This document shows, piece by piece, positions 17,525-25,198 of a DNA stretch of 62,257 bases (positions within the stretch are counted from its first letter, which is position 1; every line of letters starts with the position of its first letter). Source of the stretch: an uncultured Eubacteriales bacterium (lineage in GTDB: Bacteria; Bacillota; Clostridia; Oscillospirales; CAG-272). The translations under genes were made by a program, and so were the position numbers. The notes below the pieces were generated by a model, which saw only the letters and a program-made list of their open reading frames with translations, searched no databases and had not been told where the DNA came from. The stretch spans positions 1 to 62,257 of the forward strand of contig CABUHS010000014.1 of NCBI GenBank assembly GCA_902491535.1, read 5' to 3'.

Positions 17525-18898
17525 TTACACAGATCTTATCTTGCTTGCATAAGCTCTGTACATAAGACCGACAGCTATTGCAGCAGTTATGATCTCAGCA
17601 ATGGGAAATGTAAGCCATACAATCCATTCATTACCGGAACCCGCGGTGATAAATAAGGTAAATATCCACGCTACAGGCAGTACCAGCAAAAGCTGCCGGC
17701 AAATAGAAATGATAAGAGAAGATATACCGCAATTCAACGCCTGAAATACTCCCTGAAGCGAAATGCTTATTCCGCAGAAAATAAAACCGACGGAAATAAT
17801 GCGTGTCGCACTGATACAAAGCTTTTCTGTTTCTTCAGAAAGACTGAAAGCAGAACATAGAGGGGGAGCAAGCAGCTCCAAAACCAGTGTACCGACTGCC
17901 ATTATAATAAGAGTGTATCCAACACCGTATTTCATTCCGTCAACAATTCTTTTTTTCTTTTTCATGCCGTAAGCAAAGGATACAATAGGTGTTATCGTAT
18001 CGCGAAGCCCGAAAGCTGCAAACAAAATAAATTGCTGGATTTTATAATATAATCCGTATGCGGTAACTAAAGCCTCATTCACCTGCCCCAGAATGATATT
18101 GATACCGTATGTCATGAAAGACATCAGTGCCTGTGCTATAATTGCAGGAAGACCTATCGCATATATTTCCCCGATCAGTTTTGCCCGCGGTCTGATATAC
18201 TTAATATGCTTACATATACTTTTATTGGCGGTAATATGAAAGATCAACGCTATTACAAACGAAGCGATCTGACCGATCACCGTCGCCCATGCCGCTCCGG
18301 CTGCTCCCATTGCGGGGAATCCCAAAAGTCCGTATATCAATACCGGATCCAAAACAATATTGATAACAGCACCCGAGATCTGAGCAGCTGTTGAATGAAC
18401 GGTTAATCCGGTTGCCTGAAGCATCTTTTCAAAAATTCCGAAGAGTACAACTCCTACAGAGCAAGTACAGCATATCTGTAGATATTCGACTCCCATGTCC
18501 AATACTCTCGGATTGGCGGTTTGCGATGCAATATACGGTCTGACACCGAATAATCCGAAAAGTACAAAAACAAGAGTAATTAAAACGCCGAGAAAAATAC
18601 CGTTCCCTGCAACTCTTGAGGCCTTTTCCCTGTCCTTTTGCCCGAGACTTTTAGCAAGTAAAACATTAACTCCTACGCCCGTACCGATACCGATAGTTAC
18701 CATAAGCATTTGAACCGGGAACGCTAATGTGAGCGCATTAAGGGCATTCTCACCGTCCTCCATGTGGGATATAAACGCGCTGTCAACAATGTTATACAGA
18801 GCTTGCAGCATCATTGATATGATCACAGGCAAACCCATAGATATCATCAGTTTTTTTACGGGTACACTTCCCATTTTCTCAACAGACTTTTGTTCCAT
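17525..18898 (-). CDS. MATE-family efflux transporter
   Basis: The 457-residue protein has about twelve helices with two MATE halves: PVIISMMLQALYNIVDSAFISHM and later VNIILDPVLIYGLLGFPAMGAAGAAWATVIGQ are typical of NorM/DinF-like exporters driven by Na+ or H+. ATG 18898 is preceded by GGAGG at optimal distance. A TTG five codons upstream is in frame but lies inside that site. A terminator-shaped hairpin stands between promoter and start codon, suggesting attenuation control. Confidence 0.9.
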   Translation of the reverse strand: MEQKSVEKMGSVPVKKLMISMGLPVIISMMLQALYNIVDSAFISHMEDGENALNALTLAFPVQMLMVTIGIGTGVGVNVLLAKSLGQKDREKASRVAGNGIFLGVLITLVFVLFGLFGVRPYIASQTANPRVLDMGVEYLQICCTCSVGVVLFGIFEKMLQATGLTVHSTAAQISGAVINIVLDPVLIYGLLGFPAMGAAGAAWATVIGQIASFVIALIFHITANKSICKHIKYIRPRAKLIGEIYAIGLPAIIAQALMSFMTYGINIILGQVNEALVTAYGLYYKIQQFILFAAFGLRDTITPIVSFAYGMKKKKRIVDGMKYGVGYTLIIMAVGTLVLELLAPPLCSAFSLSEETEKLCISATRIISVGFIFCGISISLQGVFQALNCGISSLIISICRQLLLVLPVAWIFTLFITAGSGNEWIVWLTFPIAEIITAAIAVGLMYRAYASKIRSV

Positions 18899-18954
18899 TT
18901 TATTTTCCTCCAAAACAAAAAAGTAATGCGTAAGCCCAAACTGGACTTACGCAT
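18856..18954 (-). CDS. Possible 32-residue leader peptide overlapping the MATE attenuator and start
   Basis: ATG 18954 opens a frame beginning MRKSSLGLRIT that runs through both arms of the leader hairpin and overlaps the MATE start out of frame, ending at TAA 18856. It begins about 14 bases from the likely transcription start with no clear ribosome binding site. Its placement is that of an attenuation leader peptide, but expression is speculative. Confidence 0.35.
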   Translation of the reverse strand: MRKSSLGLRITFLFWRKIKWNKSLLRKWEVYP

Positions 18955-18958
18955 TACT
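18917..18958 (-). promoter_or_regulatory. Terminator-like attenuator upstream of the MATE gene
   Basis: Minus strand AGTAATGCGTAAG pairs perfectly with CTTACGCATTACT (18958-18946/18934-18922), followed by TTTTTTG and then immediately by the MATE ribosome binding site. Transcription from the promoter at 18975-19003 must pass it. Confidence 0.7.
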
Positions 18959-18974
18959 GCTACTCGTTATATAA

Positions 18975-19003
18975 ATAATAACATAAATTCGGATTTTTTT
19001 CAA
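18975..19003 (-). promoter_or_regulatory. Promoter of the MATE gene
   Basis: Minus strand TTGAAA (19003-18998), 17 bp, TATTAT (18980-18975). Confidence 0.7.
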
Positions 19004-19069
19004 GAGGGAACAAAAAAGTTTTGTGAAAAATAATGTTTGTATGGCCTTGCCGCATCCGATAATAGGAAT

Positions 19070-19133
19070 AAGAACCCGACCCGCCGGACGCAATCACAGA
19101 TTGCGGGCGGGCACCCCGGAACCTTGTTGTTTT
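19070..19133 (+). repeat. 63-bp structured intergenic repeat, copy 3
   Basis: The most GC-rich copy: CCCGCC/GGCGGG outer stem and GCAATC/GATTGC inner stem around ACA, ending GGAACCTTGTTGTTTT. Unlike copies 1 and 2 it does not follow a plus-strand gene. It sits between the AKR stop and the MATE promoter. Confidence 0.8.
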
Positions 19134-19143
19134 AGGGTAAAGT

Positions 19144-19181
19144 CGTGAAAATACCGTTTTTTATGCTGCAGTATTCTCACG
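19144..19181. terminator. Hairpin, probable AKR terminator
   Basis: CGTGAAAATAC (19144-19154) pairs with GTATTCTCACG (19171-19181) with one mismatch, 13 bp past the AKR stop codon. T-rich tracts occur on both sides, so it may act in both directions. Confidence 0.55.
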
Positions 19182-19193
19182 GCATTTTATTGT

Positions 19194-20045
19194 TTATCCG
19201 TGTATTTTCATGCTGTGCAGCATCTTTACAAATTTAGGATCGTAATGGTTGACGATTTCGCTGTGTCCGATATCAAGTTTTGCAATTTCCGCCATATCGG
19301 CGTCACTGAGACTAAAGTCCCAGATATTCATATTCTGCTCCATGCGTTCTTTATGAACCGATTTCGGAATGACAACCACTCCGCGCTCTACATTCCAGCG
19401 GAGCGCGACCTGTGCGGCGGTTTTTCCGTATTTTTCACCGATAGCTGTCAAAACGGGATGTGTGAAAATTCCGTGCTTACCCTCTGCAAACGGTCCCCAC
19501 GCTTCCGGTACGATCTCATACTCCTTCATGACTGCCAGCGCGTCCCCCTGTGCGAAGAACGGATGCAGTTCCACCTGATTGACGGCAGGCAGTATTTCTA
19601 CCGTTTCGCAAAAATCTGTCAGCACATGGGGATAAAAATTGCAAACTCCGATAGCACGGATCACGCCTTCTTTATAAAGCTCCTCCATCGCACGCCATGC
19701 GCCCGTATAATCGCCCATCGGCTGATGAATAAGATACAGATCAAGATATTCAAGTCCCATCTTCTTCATGGAAGTGTCGAAAGCTTTCTTTGCGCCCTCG
19801 TAGCTTGCGTCCTGTACCCACAGCTTTGTAGTGATGAAAAGGTCGCTGCGCTTTACGCTGCTCTTTTTGATCGCCGCACCTACCGCTTCTTCGTTCATAT
19901 AAGCAGCCGCCGTATCGATCAGACGGTAGCCCGAATTGATTGCATCCGACACTGCTTGTTCGCACTGCGCAGGATCCGGAACCTGAAATACGCCAAAGCC
20001 TTCCAGCGGCATTTTGATTCCATTATTTAAGGTGATAGTTTCCAT
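19194..20045 (-). CDS. Aldo/keto reductase
   Basis: This 283-residue TIM-barrel oxidoreductase has the catalytic tetrad D44 and Y49 (LIDTAAAYMNE), K74 (TTKLW) and H107 (LIHQP), and the NADPH-binding IPKSVHKERMEQN near the C-terminus. It is typical of AKR5-like 2,5-diketogluconate reductase relatives, but the substrate is open. A TATAAT lies at 20078-20083 on the minus strand. It is the terminal intact gene of a redox cluster whose other members are partly broken. Confidence 0.92.
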   Translation of the reverse strand: METITLNNGIKMPLEGFGVFQVPDPAQCEQAVSDAINSGYRLIDTAAAYMNEEAVGAAIKKSSVKRSDLFITTKLWVQDASYEGAKKAFDTSMKKMGLEYLDLYLIHQPMGDYTGAWRAMEELYKEGVIRAIGVCNFYPHVLTDFCETVEILPAVNQVELHPFFAQGDALAVMKEYEIVPEAWGPFAEGKHGIFTHPVLTAIGEKYGKTAAQVALRWNVERGVVVIPKSVHKERMEQNMNIWDFSLSDADMAEIAKLDIGHSEIVNHYDPKFVKMLHSMKIHG

Positions 20046-20090
20046 AATAATATCCTCCGTTCTTATTTTCTGTTTTTATTATACCATAAA

Positions 20091-20122
20091 GCAAAAATGC
20101 TTGCTTGCAAGGGCATTTTTGC
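20091..20122. other. Hairpin upstream of the AKR promoter
   Basis: GCAAAAATGC (20091-20100) pairs with GCATTTTTGC (20113-20122). It may end transcription from the upstream reductase remnant. The neighbouring 20124-20200 holds no gene. Confidence 0.45.
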
Positions 20123-20289
20123 GAAGCCGTCAATTTTGCAGCCGCACAAGGTGCGGAGCGACAAAGTCGCCAAAGGCTTACGCAGTAAGACTTTCTGCAT
20201 ATATTATACCCGATACATACATCATACAGAAGTCTCCGTTTGTTCATCAGGTTCAACCTAAAGGTATATACTGATATATCCAAAAACGA

Positions 20290-20673
20290 TTATTTCAGAG
20301 TTGCGCCGTCTGCGAACGCCTTTCCTGCGGCATCGCCCATTTTCACATAGACATTTCGGATCGGATCAAAGGGAATCGGGCAGAGCTTTTCAGGATCGAT
20401 CGTCCCGTCTGCACTTATAATACTTTCGTCCGCACTGATGTTTACGATCTCGCCGATAATATTGCCGTCATCGGTCATTTTCAGCAGCTTGCATTCAAGC
20501 GTCATCGGCAATTCCTCAAAAAGCGGTGCGTCGATCCGCTCACTCTTTACGGCATGAAATCCTGCCTTTTGCAGCTTCTCCGGCTCATTGTTTGCAGAAA
20601 CCAGACCTACATAGTCTGCCTCAGTCACATGTGCAGCATCAGCAAAGCTGACGGTAAAAGCCTTCTTTGCCAA
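20290..20673 (-). pseudogene. Flavin reductase-like FMN-binding protein, N-terminus missing
   Basis: The 127 residues match the C-terminal two thirds of flavoredoxin-type flavin reductases (KAFTVSFADAAHV, AGFHAVKSERIDAPL, LECKLL, GEIVNISADE, DPIRNVYVKMG). Family members are about 190 residues and begin with an FMN-binding strand and a GGIAD-like loop that are absent. In frame, family-like sequence reaches only KNILAKK before a TGA 30 bp upstream. Only 44 bp separate it from the RibD-like gene, so a deletion removed about 60 codons. Confidence 0.75.
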
Positions 20674-20717
20674 AATGTTTTTCGAGCAGTTTATACTTCA
20701 AGGTATTAACTGCAATT

Positions 20718-21430
20718 CTATTTATTCAACAGATATCGCAGCCAAAGTGTATCGCCGTCTACCTGTTCGACAGCTTTCAGTTTAAATGCGGCAGGAGCGC
20801 GGTTCGGTAAAAAATCTGCTTTTTCAAAAACTGACACAGTCTCACTGCTGCCGTCCGCAACAGGAGCGATCACAAGACTGAATTCGTCGATCAGGCCTTC
20901 CTGCACAAACGACCAGTTGGTAAGTCCGCCGCCGGAGATCATCAGCTTTTCGATACCGAACAGAGATCCCAGCTTTTTCAAAAGCAGCTTGCAGTCAAGC
21001 TGATCCTTTCCTGTAATGACATAGGAAATATCCAAAGAGCGGAGATATGCCAAATACTCATCGGAAACTTGTTCGGTCAGCACCTCGATAATATGCGCCT
21101 TCGAGCGGTTCTTCTTTTCAAGATACTTTCCGCTGAATGCCAAAACACCCTGCGGATCAAGGGACACGATATAGTTTTTCACATTACTTTCAGCTATGTA
21201 ATCCTCACGGGAATAAGCGGTATCACTTTTTGGAAGCGTTCCGATCCGTCCGTCTGCATACCCGCTCTCCATCGTTGTAGTTCCGTAAAGCGTAGCATTG
21301 CAATTATAAACTGCGCGAACTTTTGCAAACTTCTGTATTGCCGGAACGCATCAGGCGCGGAGAAAAATGCTCCGTCGATCTTTCCGTCAAGAGACGTCAG
21401 CATATGGCATATAACATAAGGTCTATTCAC
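20718..21430 (-). pseudogene. RibD C-terminal/dihydrofolate reductase-like protein, frameshifted
   Basis: GTG 21430, behind GGAGG and overlapping the upstream stop, opens MNRPYVICHMLTSLDGKIDG, the start of RibD_C reductases. After SAPDAF the frame is lost, and the rest (AIQKFAKVRAVYNCNATLYG ... HIIEVLTEQVSDEYLAYL ... ISGGGLTNWSF) continues in another frame to 20718. Insertion of one T at 21345-21346 restores a full-length 237-residue protein. Either a true pseudogene or a homopolymer error. Confidence 0.75.
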
Positions 21431-21743
21431 CGTAAACCTCCTTTGCCATCCTGAGCGCTGCCCATGCCTTCGGCCATCCGGCATAAAAGGCGAGCTGCGT
21501 AATTGCTTCGGTCATCTCTTCTTTGGTAACACCGTTCATCTTTGCCCGCTCTATATGATGGAGAAGCGAAGAATCCAGTATTCCGCTTGCCATCAGGGCC
21601 GATACGGTAATCAGACTGCGATCTCTCGGCGACAGTTTATCCTCACGGCTCCAAACCTCGCCGAATAGAACATCATCGTTAAGCTCCGCGAATTTCGGGG
21701 CGAATGTTCCCATGGCGTCTCTGCCTGCTGTTACTTTATCCAT
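21423..21743 (-). CDS. Carboxymuconolactone decarboxylase-family protein
   Basis: The 106-residue protein is an AhpD-like all-helical CMD domain: LSPRDRSLITVSALMASGIL, LLHHIERAKMNGVTKEEMTEAITQLAFYAGWPKAWAALR. It lacks the CxxC of peroxidase-type AhpD, so it is probably in the decarboxylase/unknown subgroup. It overlaps the start of the RibD-like gene by 8 bp and forms part of the redox operon. Confidence 0.88.
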   Translation of the reverse strand: MDKVTAGRDAMGTFAPKFAELNDDVLFGEVWSREDKLSPRDRSLITVSALMASGILDSSLLHHIERAKMNGVTKEEMTEAITQLAFYAGWPKAWAALRMAKEVYGE

Positions 21744-21887
21744 TTTGTTTTCTCCTTTTTATTTATCTGTCGGTACACCGGGACTTTGCGCCGTCCGTCC
21801 GCCTGATTTTTGAGTCAGAGACGGAATTTACGGAAAGCGCATTATAGTTTATCCGGGCACCGAACTGAAATTGATAGCTTCTGACCG

Positions 21888-22784
21888 TTACTTACTGAAA
21901 AGCCACCCCATAATATCAAAGTCGTAAGCAAAGAAGCCTCCGCCGCCATGTTCATTCGGCGCGTTTCGCTCAGTAAAATATTCGTGGTGTTTGACGTCCA
22001 ATACCAAAAGCTCATCTATCTCTGCATTACTGAGTCCTTCCTGCTCATAAAGGGAATGCAGCGTATCATACACATTTTTAGTCGGTTCCGAACCGTAGTA
22101 TTCATCATTCTCACCGATAGCAAGATAAACAGGAAGACGCGCTTTTACAACCGGCTCATATTCGCCGTCCCACCGGGAAGAAACATGCAAATATGCTAAG
22201 AACAGATTAGGCCGCTTTCCCACAGCAAGTGACATAGTCTCACCTCCGCCGGAGTAACCGTTTGCATATACCTTTGTGCGGTCGACATTATAGCTTTCAA
22301 GAAAATATTCGACCAAAGCGATCGTCTGATTTGCAGATGTTTCACCCCAATCGCTGAGCTGCGGAGCGACAATGATCATTTCATCGTTGTATTTCTGCGC
22401 TTCAAATCCGAATGCCTCAGATCTCAGATTTTGTGCCACACCCTGAAAATACAGTCCCTCATATCCGGGGAGAGTGAAATACAAAGCATAGGGACGGCTC
22501 CCGTCATAGCTTTCGGGAATGTAAACATTGTAACGGATGTTTCCGAAACTTTCAGAGCGGAGAACATTATCGATAACAAAGTTACGGTATTTTTCCGTTC
22601 CGTTTGTGACAGGATCTGTTTTATTCTCTTTGACCGGAATAGTTTCGTCCTGCCTTGTTTCTTCGGGTACGGAAGCGGTAATATCGGATTTGTCCGTACC
22701 CGAAACCTGTCCGCAAGCGGAAAACAGAACGGCAGTCACACCGATCAAAAGCATGAATACAAATTTTTTTCGCACTCTGTTCAC
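21888..22784 (-). CDS. Lipoprotein with alpha/beta-hydrolase (esterase) domain
   Basis: A signal peptide with lipobox LFSAC (Cys24) anchors the protein outside the cell. After a Thr/Glu-rich linker (~25-65) comes an alpha/beta-hydrolase with the nucleophile elbow GYSGGGE, a likely catalytic Asp near IGENDEYYG and a likely His near KHHEYF. It resembles poly(3-hydroxybutyrate) depolymerase/feruloyl esterase-like proteins. It starts with GTG a few bases after the flavodoxin remnant stop. Confidence 0.8.
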   Translation of the reverse strand: MNRVRKKFVFMLLIGVTAVLFSACGQVSGTDKSDITASVPEETRQDETIPVKENKTDPVTNGTEKYRNFVIDNVLRSESFGNIRYNVYIPESYDGSRPYALYFTLPGYEGLYFQGVAQNLRSEAFGFEAQKYNDEMIIVAPQLSDWGETSANQTIALVEYFLESYNVDRTKVYANGYSGGGETMSLAVGKRPNLFLAYLHVSSRWDGEYEPVVKARLPVYLAIGENDEYYGSEPTKNVYDTLHSLYEQEGLSNAEIDELLVLDVKHHEYFTERNAPNEHGGGGFFAYDFDIMGWLFSK

Positions 22785-22788
22785 TTCT

Positions 22789-23028
22789 TTATTTGTTAAG
22801 ATCTAAGCTTTCAACCCAAGCTTTGACCGTCTGTTCCGAAGCGCCGGACGAAAAGCGCTGACCTTCCAGCCAGTTTCCTGTTCCCGCCATTTCTTCAAGC
22901 AGCTTTCCGGAATCTCCGAGTCCTGAGCTTGCAGAAGTGCAGAACGGTATAACAGTTTTTCCGGTAAAGTCGTTTGCTTTAATAAATCCGTCCACCGGCC
23001 ATGCAGCGATCTGCCACCATATCGGATG
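22789..23028 (-). pseudogene. Flavodoxin remnant (C-terminal half)
   Basis: The frame reads PIWWQIAAWPVDGFIKAND and TGKTVIPFCTSASSG, followed by WLEGQRFSSGAS, the second half of flavodoxin_4-type proteins. The N-terminal half with the FMN phosphate loop is missing. The sequence joins directly after an unrelated stop codon at about 23029. It heads the decaying redox cluster and marks the chromosomal edge of a rearrangement next to the conjugative element. Confidence 0.75.
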
Positions 23029-23103
23029 CTAAACTGTAGCCCGCCTCTGTAATCCCCTGAAAACACTGGGCGTAACGCCATACAAAAATGTGTTTTGTGT
23101 TCC
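23029..23103 (-). pseudogene. Possible AraC-family regulator C-terminal scrap
   Basis: About 24 codons read TFLYGVTPSVFRGLQRR before a stop, resembling the last helix of AraC regulators (FG-x-TPS-x-YR). It is too short for certainty. Confidence 0.3.
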
Positions 23104-23331
23104 TTTCCTTTCTTCTAAGTTGAAGAGACGGAACCCTCACATAAATTATATTGTGCTTTCGCCCACATAGCAAATACTTTGATTGTATATGCTATTATGC
23201 CTATTATGAATGATACCTCTTTTGGAGAGAAAACAGAAGTCTCTATTAGTTTCTTAGTGCAAACCTTTCAGTTATAACTGACAGAGCCAGCGGTATTTTT
23301 AAACCGCTGGCTCTATGTACGAATTCGTTAA
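23104..23331. other. Left edge region of the conjugative element
   Basis: No gene is seen. It contains the palindrome CAGTTATAACTG (23269-23280) and, directly after it, a 12-bp hairpin (AGAGCCAGCGGT/ACCGCTGGCTCT, 23283-23314). The hairpin lies downstream of the recombinase genes and may be their terminator or part of the element end. Confidence 0.5.
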
Positions 23332-23724
23332 TTATAAGTTTTTAATGATGTTCAGGCTTTTCTTATTTAGTGCCTTTTGCAGCCTTTGATTTTCTGCCAG
23401 TAGTTTGGCGTTCTCCCGCTTCAATTCTGCAATCTGTTGCTGGAGAAGTTCGATCCGACTGTCCATCGCTTGGTCAAGGATACTTCTCCGTGGATCGACT
23501 GTTCCTGCCTGTTGCTCCATCGCACGGTCAATCTCAGCTCTCACGATTGCGTTCTTGTAGAAAAATCCCCTTGACAGCCCTGTCATCTTCATAAGCTGTG
23601 GCACGGAAATCCGTTCACCATCTTCCATTAGTTTTCGGATTGCTCTTTTCGCAGAGGCCACTTTCTCGTCGCTGCGTTCCTTATTGGCTTCAATCATCCT
23701 GTCGTATTTGCTCATATTCATCAC
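23332..23724 (-). CDS. Tn554 TnpC-like protein (DUF6262 type)
   Basis: The 130-residue basic protein has an N-terminal segment like a small HTH (ISVPQLMKMTGLSRGFFYKN) and a C-terminal coiled coil (LLQQQIAELKRENAKLLAENQRLQKAL). This matches TnpC of Tn554 (about 125 residues), an accessory factor for insertion orientation and frequency. It overlaps the upstream recombinase by 35 bp. GTG 23724 or ATG 23721 are possible starts. Confidence 0.75.
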   Translation of the reverse strand: MMNMSKYDRMIEANKERSDEKVASAKRAIRKLMEDGERISVPQLMKMTGLSRGFFYKNAIVRAEIDRAMEQQAGTVDPRRSILDQAMDSRIELLQQQIAELKRENAKLLAENQRLQKALNKKSLNIIKNL

Positions 23725-25198
23725 CCCATCCCTCTAAGTGTGCCAGCAGGATTCTTGTCTGTGCTTCTCTTGCCCGGCGAGTCTCATCTGCCAACAGTTG
23801 GTTGCTCATCTTACGGTAATGCTTGACCGCACTCAGGCTCTTGTGTCCCAGCAGTTTGGCAATCGTCCAGTCATCTAAGTGCAGCTCTGTCAGCTTTACT
23901 CCGTAGGAACGCCGGAACATATGCGTTCCGAATCGGAAGGGCTTTCCCTCATCATCCGTTAAGCCTTCCTTTTGAATCAGTCCGAGGACTTTGTGCTTGA
24001 TGGTTGTGTATTGAAGCGGTCGGCTGCTGTCTTTTGCATCTACGAAGATGTATTCTGACTCACCGTGCCGCTGTTCGGAGCATTCGATGGCTTTGCGGAT
24101 CAGGGCGGCAAGCTCTGCACTGATTGGCTTTTCATAGGTGCTGGTTTTGACCTGCACAATCCGTATGATGTCCAAGCCATTCCGATTTGTGAGGCAATCC
24201 CGCCTCAATGTCAGTGTATCCGATATCCTCGTTCCGAGCATCTGATGAATGACCATGCACCTTGTAAGCTGTACATCCAGTTTGGTGATATGTGCGTTCA
24301 GCCGTTTCAGTTCATCTTCCGAGTAGGTTTTGAATTCAGGCTGGATTTCCGAGGGGATGTCCGTACTGATAAACAGCCGTTCCAAATTCGAGTATCCACA
24401 TATTTTCCCGATGGTTTCCAGCACATTCCGCAGCTTTAGGATATTATCGCTGTTGCTTCTGCCGGAGCTTCCATCCGTTGCCCTGTGTATCAGATAATCT
24501 TCCAGCAAGGCTCTGTCAATCTCGGAGCAGGAGTTTATTTCCTTTGCCTTTTCTCTCAAGTAAGCTGAAAATTGACGCATGGAAGTCATTTCCCGCTTCA
24601 CCGTTCCGAGCTTCTCGAATCTCAGGTGCTGATAGACTGCCTGCTTGAATTCTTCCCGAATACCTTCCTGCGATATTCCGGTAAAGTTCAGCGTTTCCGT
24701 CTTGTAAATCGGGTTGTCGTTTATCACAATCCCCAAGTTTTCCAAACGCCATATATCTTTTTCCTTCTCCGGCCGCTGATCCTGCGGTTGTAAAAATCGG
24801 AGGATACAAATTACATATCGAATCAAGCGAGCTTGTACTTTGATTATTGTTCCATAAACCGTCTTTTTCTCACAGAAGAATGCCGTGCCATTTTCCAGCA
24901 TCCATATATGAAGCAGCTTTATCCATTCCTTTTCATTCCAATCGGTAAAGCTGTGAGGCTTCTTTCTTGAGCGCTGAATCGCCTGACAAAGCTGTTTATA
25001 ATAGGTTTTATCTGCTTTGACGGTTCTCAGAGACACATTTTTACCTCTGTGCAGGAGATACCGACGGAATTCTTCCTTCATGGTATCTGTGGGAAGCAGG
25101 GATAGGTCATAGCAGTCGGTTTCCGCATCAAGGCTTTCTCCATTTTGAATGGCAGCTATCCCGCATTCCAGCTCTCGGTAGAATACCTTATTGTCCAT
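23690..25198 (-). CDS. Tyrosine recombinase, third of the trio
   Basis: The 502-residue integrase has catalytic residues in MLGTRISDTLTL (Arg I), KTSTYEKPIS (Lys), THMFRRSYG (HxxR) and LGHKSLSAVKHYRKM (His, Tyr nucleophile). The N-terminal ~270 residues form the core-binding part. The start follows AAAGGAGGCAAAC. It overlaps the second recombinase by 11 bp and TnpC by 35 bp, so all are co-translated. Confidence 0.88.
   Translation of the reverse strand: MDNKVFYRELECGIAAIQNGESLDAETDCYDLSLLPTDTMKEEFRRYLLHRGKNVSLRTVKADKTYYKQLCQAIQRSRKKPHSFTDWNEKEWIKLLHIWMLENGTAFFCEKKTVYGTIIKVQARLIRYVICILRFLQPQDQRPEKEKDIWRLENLGIVINDNPIYKTETLNFTGISQEGIREEFKQAVYQHLRFEKLGTVKREMTSMRQFSAYLREKAKEINSCSEIDRALLEDYLIHRATDGSSGRSNSDNILKLRNVLETIGKICGYSNLERLFISTDIPSEIQPEFKTYSEDELKRLNAHITKLDVQLTRCMVIHQMLGTRISDTLTLRRDCLTNRNGLDIIRIVQVKTSTYEKPISAELAALIRKAIECSEQRHGESEYIFVDAKDSSRPLQYTTIKHKVLGLIQKEGLTDDEGKPFRFGTHMFRRSYGVKLTELHLDDWTIAKLLGHKSLSAVKHYRKMSNQLLADETRRAREAQTRILLAHLEGWGDEYEQIRQDD

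Noticed and set aside
19200..20030. 276-codon plus-strand frame opposite the aldo/keto reductase
   Set aside because: The minus-strand gene has all catalytic residues; the opposite frame is Cys/His-rich noise typical of a shadow.
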